From contig CAYQEZ010000031.1 of assembly GCA_964416645.1 (NCBI GenBank), positions 1 to 23,134 of the forward strand: a stretch of 23,134 bases of DNA. The letters run 5' to 3'. Source of the DNA: GCA-002282575 sp964416645. GTDB lineage: Bacteria > Pseudomonadota > Gammaproteobacteria > Thiomicrospirales > Thiomicrospiraceae. A program made the position numbers and the translations under genes. How positions within the stretch are numbered: the stretch's first letter is position 1; each line of letters opens with the position of its first letter. The notes beneath the pieces are model-generated. The model saw only the letters and a program-made list of their open reading frames with translations, was not told the origin of the DNA and did not search any database. Shown here one piece after another: positions 23,055 through 23,134 of this stretch.

Positions 23055-23134
23055 TTAGTGTTGAGCGACGGTTTGTTTACCACCCCACCAAGATCCCAGC
23101 AACATGCCAGCTATGGCAGCCAGTAGTCCCCACC
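23055..23134 (-). CDS. C-terminal end of an unidentified membrane protein (partial)
   Basis: On the minus strand the last codons before a TAA stop (23055-23057) read GLLAAIAGMLLGSWWGGKQT then VAQH: a small-residue-rich hydrophobic helix and a short polar tail. The gene continues beyond the right edge. This is too little to name a family. It is convergent with the DUF1640-like gene, with 26 bp between stops and no obvious terminator. Confidence 0.5.
   Translation of the reverse strand, partial: WGLLAAIAGMLLGSWWGGKQTVAQH

Noticed and set aside
1..23134. CRISPR array, tRNA or rRNA genes
   Set aside because: I see no regularly spaced repeats and no recognisable tRNA or rRNA sequence on either strand.

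Overview
The window is chromosomal DNA from a proteobacterium with intermediate GC. It is most likely a gammaproteobacterium or a close betaproteobacterial relative. The evidence is the yqgE-ruvX-pyrB-pyrC' order with a catalytically dead dihydroorotase, as in Pseudomonas. Other pointers are a long type II QueF, an RlmJ methylase, an Mg-type HemB and a Bax-like glucosaminidase. I cannot fix the genus. A run of 100 Ns with a duplicated 55-bp flank shows that this is a scaffolded draft assembly.

Layout. Positions 1-1961 (minus strand) hold hemB, aroE and the start of a GlcNAc-type glycosyltransferase, tightly packed. Positions 2093-4895 (minus) hold a two-gene sensory unit: a solitary ModA-like periplasmic binding protein followed after 1 bp by a membrane hybrid histidine kinase. 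Positions 5125-9825 (minus) hold the pyrimidine cluster: yqgE, ruvX, pyrB, pyrC' and a downstream unknown gene. The normally tight pyrB-pyrC' junction is split by about 0.8 kb of accessory DNA. That DNA holds a truncated BRO-N gene whose ATG overlaps the pyrB stop, and a 364-bp unit with perfect 27-bp terminal inverted repeats around a GIY-YIG nuclease gene. A third copy of the same palindromic repeat lies beside it. Positions 9881-14293 (minus) hold queF, a soluble chemoreceptor with two near-duplicate PAS domains, rlmJ and an M48 lipoprotein protease. Positions 14369-16329 (plus) hold two tandem HDOD paralogues, the first broken only by the assembly gap. Positions 16390-20042 (minus) hold the polyphosphate pair ppk1-ppx. 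Positions 20200-22403 (plus) hold phnN, a DsbD_2/TauE-like membrane protein and a Bax-like glucosaminidase, overlapping or nearly touching. After a 349-bp gene-poor stretch comes a small coiled-coil membrane protein of the DUF1640 type at 22753-23028. The end of an unidentified minus-strand membrane protein closes the window.

How the genes fit together. HemB and AroE supply tetrapyrrole and aromatic precursors. PyrB and inactive PyrC' should assemble into the class A aspartate transcarbamoylase particle, so the active dihydroorotase must be encoded elsewhere. PPK1 and PPX make and degrade polyphosphate. Several genes are signalling modules without a visible partner here: the hybrid kinase, the chemoreceptor and the HDOD proteins. 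The least expected feature is the small GIY-YIG/inverted-repeat unit inside the pyrimidine operon.
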